Shown here: piece by piece, positions 1 to 8,809 of the stretch
Position numbering within the stretch: position 1 is the stretch's first letter
How the letters are laid out: each line of letters begins with the position of its first letter
Source of the DNA: CAYLZW01 sp964388085
Lineage (GTDB): Bacteria > Myxococcota > UBA727 > CAYLZW01
Assembly (NCBI GenBank): GCA_964388085.1
Contig: CAYLZW010000144.1
Span: 1-13,918 of the forward strand
DNA: 13,918 nt
Direction: 5' to 3'
Translations under genes and position numbers: made by a program
Notes under the pieces: model-generated
Databases searched by the model: none
What the model saw: only the letters and a program-made list of their open reading frames with translations
What the model was told of the DNA's origin: nothing

Positions 1-402
1 CGTCGCCGCCTCGATGAAGCGGCGCTCGGAGAAGTAGAGCCGCGCGATGATCATGTCGCGCGCGGGCCCCTTGACGACGACCTTGTTGCGACCGAGCTCT
101 CCGGCGTCGGCGAGCGCCTGCCGGAGCGTACCGATGCGCTTCTCCTGCTCCTCGGGCGGCAGGTCGCGAAACTGCTCGTCGATGGCCTTCGCCGCTTGCG
201 CCGCGTCCATCTCCCCGTCGAGCAGCGCCTCGAGGATGGCGACCTTCTTGGTCAGATCGTGGTTCGACGTCGTCGAGCCCATCACCGGCCCGACCGCCTT
301 GGCCTCGCTCGGCGCGGCGGCGCGGCCGATGCCGGGGGGCTCGAGGCACCCGGTCAACGTGAGGGAGGAGGCCACCAGGGCCAGCGTTGCTGCTTTCGTC
401 AT
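1..402 (-). CDS. Putative lipoprotein of unknown function, N-terminal part (runs off the left edge)
   Basis: The reverse-strand frame opens with ATG at 402 and stays open for 134 codons to base 1, so the C-terminus is outside the window. The start is supported by a GAGGT ribosome-binding site (complement of 407-411) four bases upstream. Residues 1-19 form a short lipoprotein signal peptide: a Lys at position 3, a hydrophobic stretch, then lipobox LTGC with Cys19 as the expected lipidation site. The mature part is rich in Ala, Glu and Arg and looks helical. A segment reading LYFSERRFIEAA near the window edge resembles the start of a TPR-type helix pair, but one partial helix cannot establish the family. 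The protein probably sits in the inner or outer membrane facing the periplasm. It is transcribed divergently from feoA, with 148 bp between them. No function is assigned. Confidence is high that it is a real gene and low on its role. Confidence 0.72.
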   Translation of the reverse strand, partial: MTKAATLALVASSLTLTGCLEPPGIGRAAAPSEAKAVGPVMGSTTSNHDLTKKVAILEALLDGEMDAAQAAKAIDEQFRDLPPEEQEKRIGTLRQALADAGELGRNKVVVKGPARDMIIARLYFSERRFIEAAT

Positions 403-550
403 CTGCACCTCGGCAGTCTACGCTCTAGACGACATTCGCCCACAACACCAAGCGGCGGATATCGGCCCTTCTTCCCATTCTGGCCCCCTGGCTCCTTGGC
501 CGGCTGCTCCGACCGGCTTTCCAGGCAGGCGCCCACATGCTAGAGAGAAG
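403..550. other. Divergent intergenic region between the lipoprotein gene and feoA
   Basis: This 148-bp gap must carry the promoters of the lipoprotein gene (leftward) and of the feo operon (rightward). I looked for an AT-rich Fur-type operator, as expected for Fe(II) uptake genes, and saw none. I also found no convincing -35/-10 pair or sigma-54 site. A short inverted repeat, GCCGG...CCGGC, lies at about 499-518 upstream of feoA and is too weak to name. The region is somewhat less GC-rich than the genes around it, as expected for a promoter region. Confidence 0.35.
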
Positions 551-847
551 ATGAAAATGACTCTCAACACCAACTCCGGCGATCCCTCCGCGCAGGCGCA
601 GGCCCCCAGCGATGCCCGCCTCGACGCGCTTCCCGTAGGCGCCGAGGCCATCGTCGGGGCGCCCGATCGCAGCACGCCCACGGTGCTCCGCCTCATCGAG
701 ATGGGGCTCACGAGCGGGGTGCGGGTGCACATGACGAGACGGGCGCCGCTCGGAGATCCGCTCGAGATCCGCCTCTCCTCGGGGCCACGCCTGTGCCTTC
801 GGCGAGAGGACGCGCGCGCGTTTCACATCGAAGAGGTGACCTCGTGA
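551..847 (+). CDS. feoA: FeoA, SH3-like cytoplasmic partner of the Fe(II) transporter
   Basis: This 98-residue protein has an FeoA-type core from about residue 24 to the end: LDALPVG, then RLIEMGLTSGVRV, then APLGDPLEIRL, then LCLRREDA. This is the usual order of the small SH3-like beta-barrel, in which the 'MG(L)xxG' turn and the 'PLGDP' loop are hallmarks. FeoA is thought to act at the cytoplasmic face of FeoB and is needed for efficient Fe(II) import. Residues 1-23 are a low-complexity polar extension absent from typical FeoA of about 75-80 residues. Two in-frame ATGs compete, at 551 and 557. The purine-rich GAGAAG at 545-550 is better spaced for the second, so the true protein may be two residues shorter. 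The stop overlaps the GTG start of feoB by 4 bp (GTGA), implying one operon and coupled translation. Confidence 0.9.
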   Translation: MKMTLNTNSGDPSAQAQAPSDARLDALPVGAEAIVGAPDRSTPTVLRLIEMGLTSGVRVHMTRRAPLGDPLEIRLSSGPRLCLRREDARAFHIEEVTS

Positions 848-3132
848 GCCCTGACGGGAGCAGCGCCTCGCTGGCCGCCGACACGAGCGCGTCCTCGACG
901 AGAGCGCCGGTGCTGGCGCTCGTGGGGACGCCGAACAGCGGCAAGACCACGCTCTTCAACGCGCTCACGGGCCTGTCCGCGCGCGTGGCCAACTATCCCG
1001 GCATCACCGTCGAGCACCTCGAGGGCAGCGCCAAGACCGCCGACGGCCGGACGCTGCGCGTGCTCGACCTCCCCGGCACCTACAGCCTCGTGCCGCGCTC
1101 CGACGACGAGGTGGTGGCGCTGCGCGGCGCGCTCGGCACGCTGCCGGCCGGACGCCCCGATCTCGTCATCGCCGTCGTCGACGTCACCAGCCTGGCGCGG
1201 AACCTCTACACCGTCACCCAGCTGCGCGAGCTCGGCTGCCCGCTGCTGGTCGCGCTCACCATGATGGACGTCGTCGAGGCGGACGGCTGCGTGGTCGACG
1301 TCGCCGAGCTCGAGCGCCGCCTCGGCGTCCCGGTCGTGCGCGCGTCGTCGAGCCAGCGTCGTGACGCCGAGGGCGTCAAGGCGGCTCTGCCCGCGGCGCT
1401 GGCGTCGCCCAGCGCCGACGCCATGACGCCCGCCTTGCCGGCGCAGCTCAGCGACGAGCAGCGCGAGCGCCTCGCGCACGTGGGCGCCCGCATCGCGAAG
1501 GAGCTGAAGCTGTCCATGCCGGCGGAGACGGTGGGCCTGTGGGCGGCGTCCGCGCACGTCATGGGCACCGACGACCGCCTTGGCATCAGCGACGACAGCC
1601 GCCAGCTCCTGACCCAGCTCGGCGTCGACGGTGATGACGTGCGCCGCAGCATCGAAGCGCGTCACGCGCGCGCGCACGAGCTCACGGCGGGCATCGTCAC
1701 GCGGCCGTCGCTCGCCGCGCCCGCGGGCGACGACAGCGGCCACGCGCGCGAGCAGCTGCGCTCGGTCACGCGCACGGCGCGCCTCGACGCCATCGTCTTG
1801 CACCGGATCGCGGGTCCCGCGCTGTTGCTGCTCATCTTCGGCGCCCTCTTTCAGGCGCTGTTCTCCTGGTCCGCGCCGCTCATGGACGGCATCGAAGCCA
1901 TCATGGGCTTCTCCGCCGCGACGCTCGGCGCGCTGCTGCCCGAGGACCTGCCGCTGGTTCGCTCGCTGCTCATCGACGGCGTGCTCGCGGGCGTCGGCAA
2001 CGTCGTCGTGTTCGTGCCGCAGATCGCGGTGCTGTTCCTCTTCCTCGGCCTGCTCGAGGACTCGGGCTATCTCGCGCGCGCGGCCTTCCTCCTCGACCGG
2101 CTGATGGCGAAGGTCGGCCTGCACGGGCGCGCCTTCGTGCCCATGCTGTCGGGCTTCGCGTGCGCGGTGCCGGCCATCCTCGCCACCCGCACCATCGAGT
2201 CCACCAAGGACCGCCTCGTCACCATCCTCGTGACGCCGCTCATGTCGTGCTCGGCGCGGCTGCCGGTGTACGCGCTCATCATCGCCACGGTGTTCGCCAC
2301 CACGCCGCCCGTGTTCGGCTTCGTCGAGGTGGGGGCGCTCGTGATGATCGCCATGTACGGCCTCGGCGTGGTCGCGGCCATCGGCATGGCGGCGCTCTTC
2401 AAGCGCACGCTGCTGAAGAGCCCGACGCCACCGCTCGTCCTCGAGCTGCCGCCCTATCGCGTGCCGCGCGCCTTCGACGTCATCAAGCACGTGCTCGGCC
2501 GCGTGCGCATCTTCCTCGTCGAGGCCGGCACCGTCATCCTCGCGATCACCGTGGTGCTCTGGGGCATGTTCACCTTCCCGCGCTCGGACGAGCTGCAGGC
2601 CGAGCGCGACAACGCCAGCTCCGCGCTTTTGCTCTCGAGCTCGCTCGACGACGAGGCGCGCGCGGCGGAGCTGCAGAAGATCCAGGCGCGCTACCAGAAG
2701 CAGAGCATGGAGCAGAGCATCGCCGGGCGCCTCGGCCACGCCATCGAGCCCGTCATCGAGCCGCTCGGCTTCGACTGGAAGATCGGCGTCGGCCTCATCG
2801 CCAGCTTCGCCGCACGAGAGGTGCTGGTCTCGACGCTGGGGCTCGTCTACGGCCTCGGCGACGGCAGCGACGAGGAGAGCGTCCCGCTGCGCGAGGCCAT
2901 GCGCAACGACACGCACGAGCTCAGCGGCGAGCCTGTCTACACCCCGCGCACGGGCCTCGCGCTCATGGTCTTCTTCGTGCTCGCGATGCAGTGCATGTCC
3001 ACGCTCGCCGTCGTCAAACGCGAGACGCGCAGCTGGCGCTGGCCGCTCTTGCAGCTCGGCTACATGACCGCGCTCGCGTACGTGGGCGCGCTGCTCGTCT
3101 ACCAGATCGGTGGACTGGTGGGTCTCGCATGA
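844..3132 (+). CDS. feoB: FeoB, G-protein-coupled Fe(II) permease of the cytoplasmic membrane
   Basis: The product is a 762-residue FeoB. The chosen start is GTG at 844, because GAGG at 833-836 is spaced seven bases from it and the feoA stop overlaps it; an in-frame ATG at 793 would lie deep inside feoA. The N-terminal G domain shows G1 GTPNSGKT (28-35), a G2 Thr in GITVE (Thr55), G3 DLPG (75-78) and a G4-position motif TMMD (139-142). A regulatory helical spacer follows. The membrane part starts near residue 320 and has both Gate motifs: GYLARAAFLLD followed by a GFACAVPA segment, and PLMSCSARLPVY. Each carries the conserved Cys. The C-terminal segment contains the conserved 'MQCMSTLAVVKRET' stretch. 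Length fits the family (about 700-780). The odd point is Thr instead of Asn at the first G4 position. FeoB imports Fe2+ with nucleotide hydrolysis by the G domain. No iron-responsive operator was identified. Confidence 0.96.
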   Translation: MSPDGSSASLAADTSASSTRAPVLALVGTPNSGKTTLFNALTGLSARVANYPGITVEHLEGSAKTADGRTLRVLDLPGTYSLVPRSDDEVVALRGALGTLPAGRPDLVIAVVDVTSLARNLYTVTQLRELGCPLLVALTMMDVVEADGCVVDVAELERRLGVPVVRASSSQRRDAEGVKAALPAALASPSADAMTPALPAQLSDEQRERLAHVGARIAKELKLSMPAETVGLWAASAHVMGTDDRLGISDDSRQLLTQLGVDGDDVRRSIEARHARAHELTAGIVTRPSLAAPAGDDSGHAREQLRSVTRTARLDAIVLHRIAGPALLLLIFGALFQALFSWSAPLMDGIEAIMGFSAATLGALLPEDLPLVRSLLIDGVLAGVGNVVVFVPQIAVLFLFLGLLEDSGYLARAAFLLDRLMAKVGLHGRAFVPMLSGFACAVPAILATRTIESTKDRLVTILVTPLMSCSARLPVYALIIATVFATTPPVFGFVEVGALVMIAMYGLGVVAAIGMAALFKRTLLKSPTPPLVLELPPYRVPRAFDVIKHVLGRVRIFLVEAGTVILAITVVLWGMFTFPRSDELQAERDNASSALLLSSSLDDEARAAELQKIQARYQKQSMEQSIAGRLGHAIEPVIEPLGFDWKIGVGLIASFAAREVLVSTLGLVYGLGDGSDEESVPLREAMRNDTHELSGEPVYTPRTGLALMVFFVLAMQCMSTLAVVKRETRSWRWPLLQLGYMTALAYVGALLVYQIGGLVGLA

Positions 3133-3356
3133 ACACCCTCGACCTCACCCTCTCGCTGCTCCTCGTCGCTGCTGCGCTGGGCTTCCTGGTCTGGCAGCTC
3201 GGCCTGCGCCAACGACCGCCGGCTTGTCACCCGAGCCGCACGCAGCGCCTTCGCAGCACGGTCCCCCTCGGGCCGCGCGCATCGAACGTCAGGGTCGACG
3301 ATAAGCTGGCGCGCGCGTTGGCGAGGGCGCAGGCGCGAGCACGGGTTCAGAAGTAG
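3129..3356 (+). CDS. Small single-helix membrane protein, third gene of the feo operon
   Basis: The ATG at 3129 overlaps the feoB stop (ATGA), giving a 75-residue product. Residues 4-24 are a hydrophobic membrane helix ending in Trp-Gln. It is followed at once by a basic, Pro-containing segment with a single Cys (Cys33 in PPACHPS), and the tail is highly basic and Ala/Arg-rich. The position after feoB and the short 'helix, then Cys' layout recall the FeoB-associated Cys-rich small membrane proteins (the FeoC-like slot of some operons). Those normally have several Cys residues, whereas this one has one. Accessory-subunit status is therefore an inference from coupling and topology, not homology. 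The last 10 bp overlap the 3' end of the convergent envelope-protein gene. A non-functional reading frame is possible but less likely, given the exact ATGA overlap and the clean membrane helix. Confidence 0.68.
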   Translation: MNTLDLTLSLLLVAAALGFLVWQLGLRQRPPACHPSRTQRLRSTVPLGPRASNVRVDDKLARALARAQARARVQK

Positions 3357-3991
3357 ACGTTATACGACAGGCGTACGACCGCGCTGAACTTCGGCGCGAA
3401 GGCGTCGAGCCCGACGAACACGATGGGCGCCGCCTCGCCTTGAAAGCTCATCTCTTCCAGGAAGAACCACTCGTAGCCGAGCGTCGGCCGTAAGCCGACC
3501 CACAACGGGTTGCCGCCAAGCTGATCGTTGCCGGCCACGGCCGTCCCCGCGGTGTTGAAGAACTGTAGGTACTGGATATAGCCGGCCACGAAGGGCCGGT
3601 GCTTCTCGTCGAGGAAGTTGTAGCGCAGCCCCAGGGACACGAGCATCGATACCAGCGTCTTCGGGGCTGTCTCCGTGAGCGCGCCGCCGAAGCCGAGCAC
3701 CGTGTCGACGTCGAACCACAGGTTGTAGCCGATGGCGCGGAAGTAGCCGACGCCGAGGGTGCCCTGATCAGTGGCGCCCCAGACGTTTCTGGGTCCGCCA
3801 GCCAGCTCGTTCGCCCAGTCCGATGTGTCCCCCAGCGAAAGCCAGCCGATGCTGGGCACCTTCATACCGTTGTTGCGGAACTGCGCTTTGGCGTCGTCGG
3901 CGCCGAGGGTGACCGCCAGAAACAGACAGCTGACGAGGACGAAGGTCTCCAGCCAACGAGCCGTAGGGCTCGCTGCAATTGAGCGACGCAT
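3347..3991 (-). CDS. Exported beta-barrel-like outer-membrane protein, function unknown
   Basis: This gene encodes a 214-residue protein. The start at 3991 is chosen over the upstream in-frame ATG at 4024 because GGAG (complement of 3998-4001) lies six bases before it, while the upstream ATG has no such site. Residues 1 to about 36 form a Sec-type signal peptide: basic MRRS, hydrophobic core FVLVSCLFLAVTL, and likely cleavage after AKA or AKAQ. The mature chain alternates polar and hydrophobic/aromatic residues, with many Gly, Tyr and Phe, for example LGLRYNFL and LRPTLGYEWFFLEE. It ends RLSYNVYF with C-terminal Phe, the classic recognition signal for outer-membrane barrel assembly. About 175 mature residues would suit an 8-strand barrel. 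I do not recognise the family. It converges with the feo operon, overlapping its last gene by 10 bp, and lies 119 bp downstream of the nucleotidyltransferase gene on the same strand. Confidence 0.8.
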   Translation of the reverse strand: MRRSIAASPTARWLETFVLVSCLFLAVTLGADDAKAQFRNNGMKVPSIGWLSLGDTSDWANELAGGPRNVWGATDQGTLGVGYFRAIGYNLWFDVDTVLGFGGALTETAPKTLVSMLVSLGLRYNFLDEKHRPFVAGYIQYLQFFNTAGTAVAGNDQLGGNPLWVGLRPTLGYEWFFLEEMSFQGEAAPIVFVGLDAFAPKFSAVVRLSYNVYF

Positions 3992-3997
3992 GGTGTT

Positions 3998-4001
3998 CTC
4001 C
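3998..4001 (-). promoter_or_regulatory. Ribosome-binding site that fixes the start of the outer-membrane protein
   Basis: The minus strand reads GGAG six bases before the ATG at 3991. The competing in-frame ATG at 4024 has only a pyrimidine-rich leader. The shorter reading also puts a basic residue pair directly at the front of the signal peptide, which fits export better. Confidence 0.6.
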
Positions 4002-4110
4002 GAAAGATGGGCAGACTTCCCCATGAGCGTGAGGAAGCTAACGGGTACGGAGTGCTTTTCGGATTCCCTTTCGCCGCCGTTGCGAAAAAACCGCTCTTCG
4101 TGACGAGGCG

Positions 4111-4593
4111 CTACCAGCCCTCGTCCGGATCGGGGACGTCGCCTTCGAGCAGCGCGATGTCCGCCTGATCGCGCAGCGCCTTGCTTCGTCGACGTGCGGG
4201 GTCGGCCGCGGCGCGGCGCTTCATCGCGATGAGGTCCTCTTTCGTGACGACCCGCAACGCGACGTCGTCCATCGTCATGAGCTCGGCCCGGGCGACCATG
4301 GCGTCGAACTGCTCATCGAACGCCAATTGCACGGGCTCTCCGCTCTCGTGCTTGAAGTTGACGCTGTGAGCGAACTCGCCGACGAGCTGGAAGCCGCGCG
4401 CCTGGAAGCGCCGTGTCAGCTGCTCGAGGTCGGTGTCCGTGCGGATGGCGAAATCTACGTCGAGGGTCGCTCGTGGCACGCCGCTGCGGATGCCCACCGC
4501 CAGGCCACCGATGAGGGCATAAGGCACGCCCTGTTCGGAGAACACAGCCTCGGCGGCGGCGATGGCTGCGAGCTTGTCGGGCAACACCGGCAT
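4111..4593 (-). CDS. AbiEii-like small nucleotidyltransferase (polymerase-beta fold)
   Basis: The product is a 160-residue protein of the nucleotidyltransferase superfamily. Visible motifs are ALIGGLAVGIRSG (the glycine pair at 29-30 on the nucleotide-binding turn), RATLDVDF with the metal-binding pair Asp45 and Asp47, EDLIAMK with Lys125, and the R-x-x-K...D-x-x-D-I tail with Asp145. This set matches AbiEii/AbiGii-type proteins. Members are toxins of type IV toxin-antitoxin systems or uncharacterised orphan transferases; some relatives modify tRNA ends. The third carboxylate of the polymerase-beta fold, usually in a VDLL-like strand, appears as Gln89 in PVQLAF, so activity is uncertain. No antitoxin gene adjoins it. 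The ATG at 4593 has no clear Shine-Dalgarno sequence. A GTG at 4689 would add 32 residues but is also poorly served. It is divergent from mnmG. The family call is fairly firm; toxin function is not claimed. Confidence 0.78.
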   Translation of the reverse strand: MPVLPDKLAAIAAAEAVFSEQGVPYALIGGLAVGIRSGVPRATLDVDFAIRTDTDLEQLTRRFQARGFQLVGEFAHSVNFKHESGEPVQLAFDEQFDAMVARAELMTMDDVALRVVTKEDLIAMKRRAAADPARRRSKALRDQADIALLEGDVPDPDEGW

Positions 4594-4779
4594 CGGACGA
4601 GCATAGCGCTGGCCCGGCGCGGCGAGCCGAGCGAAGAGCGTCTGTTCGCGCTGGCTTGCCGCCACAGCGGCGTGGAGAGGGCTCGTCACAGCCTCAGTGT
4701 AGCAGGACCCGCGGCGGCCGACCGCGAACGGCGCCGCGCTCCCTTGCGCCCCCGCTCGCCGGACGCGACAACGCCGCTC
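4594..4779. other. Divergent intergenic region between the nucleotidyltransferase gene and mnmG
   Basis: These 186 bp should hold the promoters of both flanking genes. The minus-strand frame of the nucleotidyltransferase stays open across much of it, so part may be coding if the GTG at 4689 is used. I saw no operator, riboswitch or clear promoter boxes. No strong ribosome-binding site precedes mnmG. Confidence 0.3.
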
Positions 4780-6686
<1,907 letters not shown>

Positions 6687-6690
<4 letters not shown>

Positions 6691-8072
6691 GCGGCTTCGA
6701 CCTCGACCGGCAGGACACCCTCTGCGCGCCGGCGACCGCGAGCGGTACAGCCGCCATCGCCGTCGTCCGCGTGAGCGGCCGGGACGCCGAGCGCGTGCTC
6801 TCGAGCGTGTTCCAAAAGCGCCGCGGGGGGGAGCACAAGCCCTTCGTCGCCACGCTCGGCGACGTCCTCGACGCGAGCGCGCCAGAGCCCCAGCGCGCGC
6901 TGCTCGACGAGGCCCTCTGCGTGCGCTTTCCGGGCGGCAGGAGCTACACCGGCGAGCCCTCCTTCGAGCTCTCGCTGCACGGCGGCCGCTCGCGCGTACA
7001 GAGCGTGCTGCGCTCGCTGGTCGCCGCCGGCTGTCGCCTCGCGGAGCCGGGCGAGCTCACGCTGCGCGCGGTGCTGACGGGCAAGCTCGATCTCACCGAG
7101 GCCGAGGCCGTGGAGGACCTCGTCAAGGCGCGCACGGACGAGGCCGCGCGCGCTGCCCTGCGCCAGCTCTCCGGCGGCCTCGGCGACTCGCTGGCGCCGC
7201 TGCGCGAGGCCCTCGTCGACGTGCTCGCGGAGCTCGAGGCGCGACTCGACTTCCCAGACGAGGAGCTCGGCGACGCCGCGGCGGAGTTGCTCGCCGTCCG
7301 CCTCGACGACGCGCTCGCGCGCGCTCGCCGGCTGCTCTCGTCGGTGACGCTCGGCCGCCGGCTCAGCGAGGGCGCGCGCGTGGTGCTGTTCGGGCTGCCG
7401 AACGCGGGCAAGTCCACGCTCTTGAACGCCCTCCTCGGCGAGGAGCGCGCGCTCGTGCACGACACCCCCGGCACCACGCGCGACGTGCTCGAGGCCGAGC
7501 TCTCCTTCGGCGGCGTACCCGCGCTGCTCGTCGACGTCGCCGGCGTGCGCGAAGGGGATGACATTCACCCGGTGGAGGCGCTCGGCATCGCGCGCGCGCG
7601 CAAGGAGCTGGAGCGCGCCGACGTGCAGCTCCTCGTCGTGGACGGAGCCTTACCGAGCGTGCACGACGACGCCCGCCGGCTGCGCGCGAGCGCCCGCGCG
7701 GACGCCATCGTCGTCGTCAGCAAGGCCGACCTCGCAAGACCGAGCGGCCTTCCCGAGTCGGCCGTCCGGGTGTCGGCCAGGACCGGCGAAGGGCTCGAGG
7801 CCCTCTGTACGACGCTGGCCGAGCGCCTCCGCGGTGGTGACGACGCGGCGCTCGAGGAGGTGCTGCTGACGAGGGAGCGCCAGCGCGTGGAGGTAGAGAC
7901 GCTCCACGACGGGCTGTCGCAGGCGGTCAACGCCCTCCGTGCGGGGCAGCCCCACGAGGTGGTGGCGTCCGAGCTGAGGCGCGCCGGCGCCGCGCTCGAT
8001 CGGCTGTTCGGCAGATCGCTGACCGAAGACGTGCTCGACGTCATCTTCTCGAAATTCTGTATCGGCAAGTAG
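6687..8072 (+). CDS. mnmE: MnmE (TrmE), GTPase subunit of the tRNA U34 modification enzyme
   Basis: This 461-residue MnmE starts at the ATG overlapping the mnmG stop. The N-terminal folate-binding domain shows DTLCAPATASG...AVVRVSG, YTGEPSFELSLHGG and GELTLRAVLTGKLDLTEAEA. The helical domain is interrupted by a G domain with G1 GLPNAGKS (236-243; Asn239 fits the potassium-binding position), TPGTTRD as G2, DVAGVRE (283-289) as G3, and SKAD (345-348) as G4. The C-terminus is SKFCIGK, with the catalytic-loop Cys458 intact. Two G motifs depart from consensus: DVAG instead of DTAG, and SKAD instead of NKxD. Such proteins form a homodimer that joins two MnmG chains, and GTP hydrolysis drives the modification cycle. 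Gene order mnmG then mnmE with a 4-bp overlap implies balanced co-translation. The family is certain; the effect of the G-motif changes is unknown. Confidence 0.97.
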
Positions 8073-8091
8073 TGGTTCCAGAGGGGCTGTG

Positions 8092-8169
8092 CTGCCTCCC
8101 CCAGGCAGGCAGAGCCTGACGTGGGGCCCCCACCCGTCCTTGGTCGCTCCACTCCCCGCAGCGGGGGAG
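8092..8169. terminator. Hairpin-rich convergent spacer after mnmE, possible two-way terminator
   Basis: The 101 bp between two convergent genes contain several GC-rich inverted repeats: CTGCCT/AGGCAG with a five-base loop (8092-8108), an alternative CAGGC/GCCTG with a three-base loop (8106-8118), and CTCCCC/GGGGAG with a six-base loop (8152-8169). The first two compete for the same bases. No T-run follows any of them on either strand, so this is not a textbook intrinsic terminator. The placement between stop codons is the main argument. Confidence 0.3.
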
Positions 8170-8173
8170 CTCG

Positions 8174-8809
8174 CTACTCCAGGTCGCCGAGGTCCTCCGC
8201 CAGATACGACAAGATGACCTCGTCGAGAGACTTCTCGCTGATGAGGTCTTCCCCGAAGATCGTGTCCACCCGCGTGGGCTTCACCTCGGGGATCTCCTCC
8301 GGCGACAGCATGCGCGCGGCCGCGACCTCGGGAGGCAGCGAGCGCAGGTCCACCGGGGGAGGCGCCACGCCGACGCCGCCGGGGGCCGGAGCGGGGAGCG
8401 GCGCCGGTGCAGCGCCCGCGCGTAGCTGCTGCGCGACCTCGCCGGGGCGCCCGGAGACCGCCGACGCACCGGCCATGGCCGCGGTCGCGGGCGACATCGG
8501 CTGGCCCGCGGTGTTCAGCGGCGCAGGGCCGTCGAGGTAGTAGGCGGGCGCGCTCTCGACGGTGTCGTACACGCCGTTGATGAGGTTGCGCAGCATCTGC
8601 TTGTGCTGCTCCTCCATCATGGAGCGGACCGTGTTCTCGTACTCGTGCTGGCCGACGATCTCGTCGTAGCGCGTCTTCTTCGACGCCAGGATGTTCCCGC
8701 CGACGAAGAGGTGCGTGATGATGTGCGGGTTCTTCGGGCCGGAGTCCTCGGTCTGGATGTGGAAGACGCGGCCCTTGTGTTTGATGTTGTGGTTGAAGCC
8801 CGGGATCAT
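8174..8809 (-). CDS. Protein of unknown function, divergent partner of the cyclic-nucleotide kinase
   Basis: This gene encodes a 211-residue soluble protein without a signal peptide. The start at 8809 is set by GGGGAG (complement of 8815-8820) five bases upstream; an in-frame ATG 33 bases earlier lacks such a site. Residues 1 to about 90 form a compact-looking domain with MIPGFNHNI, VFHIQTEDSG, PHIITHLFVGGNI and a charged helix EEQHKQMLRNLINGVYD. A flexible Pro/Ala/Gly-rich linker follows (about 95-160). The acidic C-terminal tail includes SLDEVILSYLAEDLGDLE. The layout of domain, linker and short terminal motif suggests a scaffold or adaptor whose tail docks to another protein. I have an impression of similar N-terminal domains in other deltaproteobacteria but cannot name the family. 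It is head to head with the kinase gene, 198 bp apart, which is the only clue to its role. Existence is well supported and function is unknown. Confidence 0.8.
   Translation of the reverse strand: MIPGFNHNIKHKGRVFHIQTEDSGPKNPHIITHLFVGGNILASKKTRYDEIVGQHEYENTVRSMMEEQHKQMLRNLINGVYDTVESAPAYYLDGPAPLNTAGQPMSPATAAMAGASAVSGRPGEVAQQLRAGAAPAPLPAPAPGGVGVAPPPVDLRSLPPEVAAARMLSPEEIPEVKPTRVDTIFGEDLISEKSLDEVILSYLAEDLGDLE

Noticed and set aside
47..550. N-terminal extension of the feoA frame back to base 47
   Set aside because: It runs antisense through the lipoprotein gene and lacks FeoA character. The ATG at 551/557 next to a purine-rich site is the sensible start.
403..550. Fur operator upstream of the feo operon
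   Set aside because: Expected from biology, but no AT-rich GATAAT-type inverted repeat is present in the gap.
823..2916. 697-residue open frame antisense to feoB
   Set aside because: Its composition is almost wholly Arg, Ala, Glu, Asp, His and Gly, the usual shadow of a high-GC gene. It has no motif, and the opposite strand encodes an unmistakable FeoB.
4081..4110. Possible intrinsic terminator after the nucleotidyltransferase gene on the minus strand (T-run, complement of 4085-4090)
   Set aside because: The stem before the T-run is only three to four base pairs (TCGT/ACGA) and is separated from the run by several bases, too weak to call.
4111..4779. Complete toxin-antitoxin pair with the AbiEii-like gene
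   Set aside because: No AbiEi-type winged-helix or other small antitoxin gene is adjacent. The neighbours are mnmG and an outer-membrane protein.
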